The notes under the pieces were generated by a model. The model was given only the letters and a program-made list of their open reading frames with translations. It was not told the DNA's origin and did no database searches. 64,000 bases of DNA from Aggregatibacter actinomycetemcomitans (lineage in GTDB: Bacteria > Pseudomonadota > Gammaproteobacteria > Enterobacterales > Pasteurellaceae): the NCBI GenBank assembly GCA_017160915.1, contig JACAWG010000061.1:62001-126000 (forward strand), given 5' to 3'. Below are positions 62,024 through 64,000 of the stretch, in pieces. Position 1 is the stretch's first letter. Every line of letters starts with the position of its first letter. A program made the translations under genes and the position numbers.

Positions 62024-62074
62024 ACAAAAACCGCACTCACATTCAGAACTCGTGAAAGTGCGGTTAGTTTTTGT
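62024..62074. terminator. inverted USS stem downstream of uspA
   Basis: AAAAACCGCACT and AGTGCGGTTAGTTTTT pair over about 16 bases, just past the uspA stop; ends the minus-strand uspA message. Confidence 0.78.
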
Positions 62075-62105
62075 ATTATTTTCTACAACTTATTTACTAT
62101 TTGTC

Positions 62106-62531
62106 TTATTCGTCACGAAGAGGAACAACAAGCATATCAACAGTAATTGAATTCATCACCTGACGGGTGGAGGACATCAATTTGCTCCAGAAGTCTTGGT
62201 GGTGACCGGTGACAAGTAAATCTACATCATATTTTTCGATGGCATCGGTTAATACTTGACCTAAATCCCCACTACCACTGAGTTTTTCGGTGATCGGGTA
62301 GCCCGCTTGTTCGGCAAGTTGGATCAACGCTTGTTGGGTTTCGCTGGAAATACGATCCTGCATTGATACCATATTCACGTCAATCAGCCCTGTGTAAAGA
62401 TCCGAGAAGTTAACATCCACATGAATAATGGATAACTTCGCATCATGACGTTTTGCTACGCCGACCGCTTTTTTCAACAAGAACGCACTTTCTTCTGAAA
62501 GATCAACTGCAACTAACACATGTTTGTACAT
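62106..62531 (-). CDS. uspA: universal stress protein UspA
   Basis: A 141-residue protein of the UspA type (not the ATP-binding MJ0577 type): [18 protein letters not shown] start, [21 protein letters not shown] and the hydrophobic C-terminus [12 protein letters not shown] cytoplasmic dimer induced by stress and growth arrest. Confidence 0.95.
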   Translation of the reverse strand: MYKHVLVAVDLSEESAFLLKKAVGVAKRHDAKLSIIHVDVNFSDLYTGLIDVNMVSMQDRISSETQQALIQLAEQAGYPITEKLSGSGDLGQVLTDAIEKYDVDLLVTGHHQDFWSKLMSSTRQVMNSITVDMLVVPLRDE

Positions 62532-62712
62532 AATCGACTCCTTATCTGATCAGGGTTAATTTACTTTGGTTGTATAGTAGCACCGGGATACAAAAAAAAA
62601 TATGTGCTGGATCACATTTTGAGAAAAACTTTCATTTACAATGAAGAAAATGATCCCAAATGCCTTTTGTGTTAGGATCAAGATCCCTTTTTTAACGGAT
62701 TTTGAGCATAAA

Positions 62713-63507
62713 ATGACCTATTCCATTCATGATTTTACCCAACTCATCGCCCAACTGCGTGATCCCGAACACGGTTGCCCGTGGGACGTTAAACAAACCT
62801 ACCAATCCATGATTCCGTGCCTGAAAGAAGAAGCCTACGAAGTCATTGAAGCCATTGAGCAAAATAATGTGGAAAATCTTAAGGAAGAATTGGGCGATTT
62901 GCTTTTACAGGTGGTCTTTCTCAGCCAATTGGCAGCGGAAGAAAAAAAGTTTACCTTTGATCAAGTGGTACAAGACGTTGCGGAAAAAATCGTGCGCCGT
63001 CATCCCCATGTGTTTGGCAACAAACACGCCAATAACGAGCAGGAAGCCTTGCAGAACTGGAATGCCATGAAAGCGCAGGAGCATCAAAATCAAGGTCGCA
63101 CCTCTATTTTAGATAATATTCCCCATGCCTTTCCCGCCTTAATGCGGGCAGAAAAATTGCAAAAACGCTGTGCTAAAGTCGGATTTGATTGGAAAGCCAT
63201 CGCGCCGGTTTTCGCCAAAGTGGAAGAAGAATTGCAGGAAGTGAAACAGGAAATAGCACGCTCCCCGCAGGATCAACAGAAAATCGAAGAAGAAATGGGT
63301 GATTTGTTGTTTGCCACCGTCAACTTAAGCCGTCATTTGAAATGTCAGGCGGAAGAAAGCCTGAGCAAAGCGAACCAAAAATTTGAACAACGCTTCCGTC
63401 GGGTAGAAGAAAAATTAAAACAACAAAACCGCCGTTTTGAAGAGACTTCACTGGTCGAAATGGATGTATTATGGGATGAAGTGAAGCGGGAAGAAAAACA
63501 CCGCTAA
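62713..63507 (+). CDS. mazG: nucleoside triphosphate pyrophosphohydrolase MazG
   Basis: A 264-residue all-alpha NTP pyrophosphatase with two MazG domains: [20 protein letters not shown] with EExxE ([11 protein letters not shown]) first, and [10 protein letters not shown] with [12 protein letters not shown] second. It removes aberrant NTPs and lowers ppGpp. Start set at MTYSIHDF, which gives the E. coli length; the longer frame adds an unlikely leader. Confidence 0.96.
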   Translation: MTYSIHDFTQLIAQLRDPEHGCPWDVKQTYQSMIPCLKEEAYEVIEAIEQNNVENLKEELGDLLLQVVFLSQLAAEEKKFTFDQVVQDVAEKIVRRHPHVFGNKHANNEQEALQNWNAMKAQEHQNQGRTSILDNIPHAFPALMRAEKLQKRCAKVGFDWKAIAPVFAKVEEELQEVKQEIARSPQDQQKIEEEMGDLLFATVNLSRHLKCQAEESLSKANQKFEQRFRRVEEKLKQQNRRFEETSLVEMDVLWDEVKREEKHR

Positions 63508-63535
63508 AATCCACCGCACTTTTACTGCGTCAATC

Positions 63536-63565
63536 AAAAATACCGAGCGCTAAACTCGGTATTTT
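63536..63565. terminator. mazG / amidohydrolase terminator
   Basis: AAAATACCGAG and CTCGGTATTTT form a perfect 11-base stem between convergent genes; works in both directions. Confidence 0.88.
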
Positions 63566-63570
63566 CCTTT

Positions 63571-63999
63571 CTAATCAATGCCCAACACTTTACGCCCGTT
63601 GATGCTGGCAATATTCACCATGGCATCCAAATCCGGGAAGCGGCAACCTGCCGCCAACAGGCTTAACTCCTGCCACATATCGCCTTCGCATAAAGGCACC
63701 ATGTAATCACAGATATTGTCGGTGCCGATAGCAACCGTAATGCCTTCCGGGATCATTTCATCCGCCGGCGTGAGCGCATTATGGAATGGCATCAGTTCCT
63801 CTTTTCGGTTACTGTCAATCCATGCCATCGGGCAGGCAATCATCATCATTTGTGCCTGACGCATTTTTTCATATAAACGATAACGATATTCTTTGGAATG
63901 CGAACCGATAGAAATACCGTGAATCGCCACCACCCGACCTTGCATACCATGCTCAATGGCTTTGTCGCACAACTGCTCCGTTTCTTTTTCCTGCGGCGA
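63571..63999 (-). CDS. amidohydrolase (cytosine deaminase-like), 3' part only
   Basis: The frame stays open to the window edge, so only the last 142 residues are seen. The block VVAIHGISI, the metal/catalytic IGTDNICDYM and the C-terminal VNIASINGRKVLGI fit metal-dependent amidohydrolases of the cytosine deaminase type. The N-terminal metal-binding HxH lies outside. Substrate cannot be decided from this part. Confidence 0.75.
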   Translation of the reverse strand, partial: SPQEKETEQLCDKAIEHGMQGRVVAIHGISIGSHSKEYRYRLYEKMRQAQMMMIACPMAWIDSNRKEELMPFHNALTPADEMIPEGITVAIGTDNICDYMVPLCEGDMWQELSLLAAGCRFPDLDAMVNIASINGRKVLGID

Positions 64000-64000
64000 A

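Overview
The window looks like a chromosomal segment of a Pasteurellaceae bacterium, most likely Aggregatibacter or a close Haemophilus relative. The reasons are the very frequent Hin-type DNA uptake signal sequence (AAGTGCGGT, alone and as inverted pairs in terminators), competence genes (comF, a comE1-like gene), a Haemophilus Protein E-like adhesin, and core genes that resemble those of gammaproteobacteria. The genus is an inference; no database search was possible.

Positions 1-24048 hold one large secondary-metabolite locus. The minus-strand half (8030-24048) is an aryl polyene (APE) cluster: ketosynthases, ketoreductase, dehydratase, chain-length-factor-like protein, two acyl carrier proteins, two adenylating ligases (one fused to a dehydratase-like domain), acyltransferases, glycosyltransferase, thioesterase, LolA-like protein, MMPL exporter, lipoprotein and an FAD enzyme with halogenase-type motifs. 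The plus-strand half (3-7954) adds dialkylresorcinol genes (DarA-like, DarB-like), a BtrH-type acyltransferase candidate, an ABC exporter and an extra ACP/KS/KS-like trio. Together they suggest a flexirubin-like aryl polyene-dialkylresorcinol ester. An AT-rich gene of foreign composition (2185-3030), with a possible HEPN R-x5-H motif, sits inside the plus-strand operon.

Positions 24055-37400 are mostly housekeeping: two small lipoproteins, yigB-xerC-dapF, purMN with a PurR-like box, the Protein E-like lipoprotein, clpB with a sigma32-like promoter, a comE1-like gene with an unusual 11-residue repeat domain, asd, a HAD phosphatase, comF (with a candidate CRP-S site) and nfuA.

Positions 37450-47306 are the histidine operon on the minus strand (hisL leader, hisG, D, C, B, H, A, F, I). 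Gene order is as in E. coli, but six of the seven junctions between structural genes carry extra DNA: a degenerate repeat (G-D), a palindromic repeat (D-C), a MITE-like element (C-B), an AT-rich membrane protein gene (B-H), an IS200-type transposase element (H-A) and an isochorismatase-family gene (F-I). Only hisA-hisF keep their overlap. Upstream lies another AT-rich membrane protein gene (47423-48508).

Positions 48573-64000 are again core genes: brnQ, pyrG, a TPP riboswitch with thiE, eno, ruvX-yqgE-rsmE, metJ, galU, a phosphohexomutase, csrA, alaS, uspA, mazG and the end of an amidohydrolase gene. No tRNA, rRNA or CRISPR array was seen.
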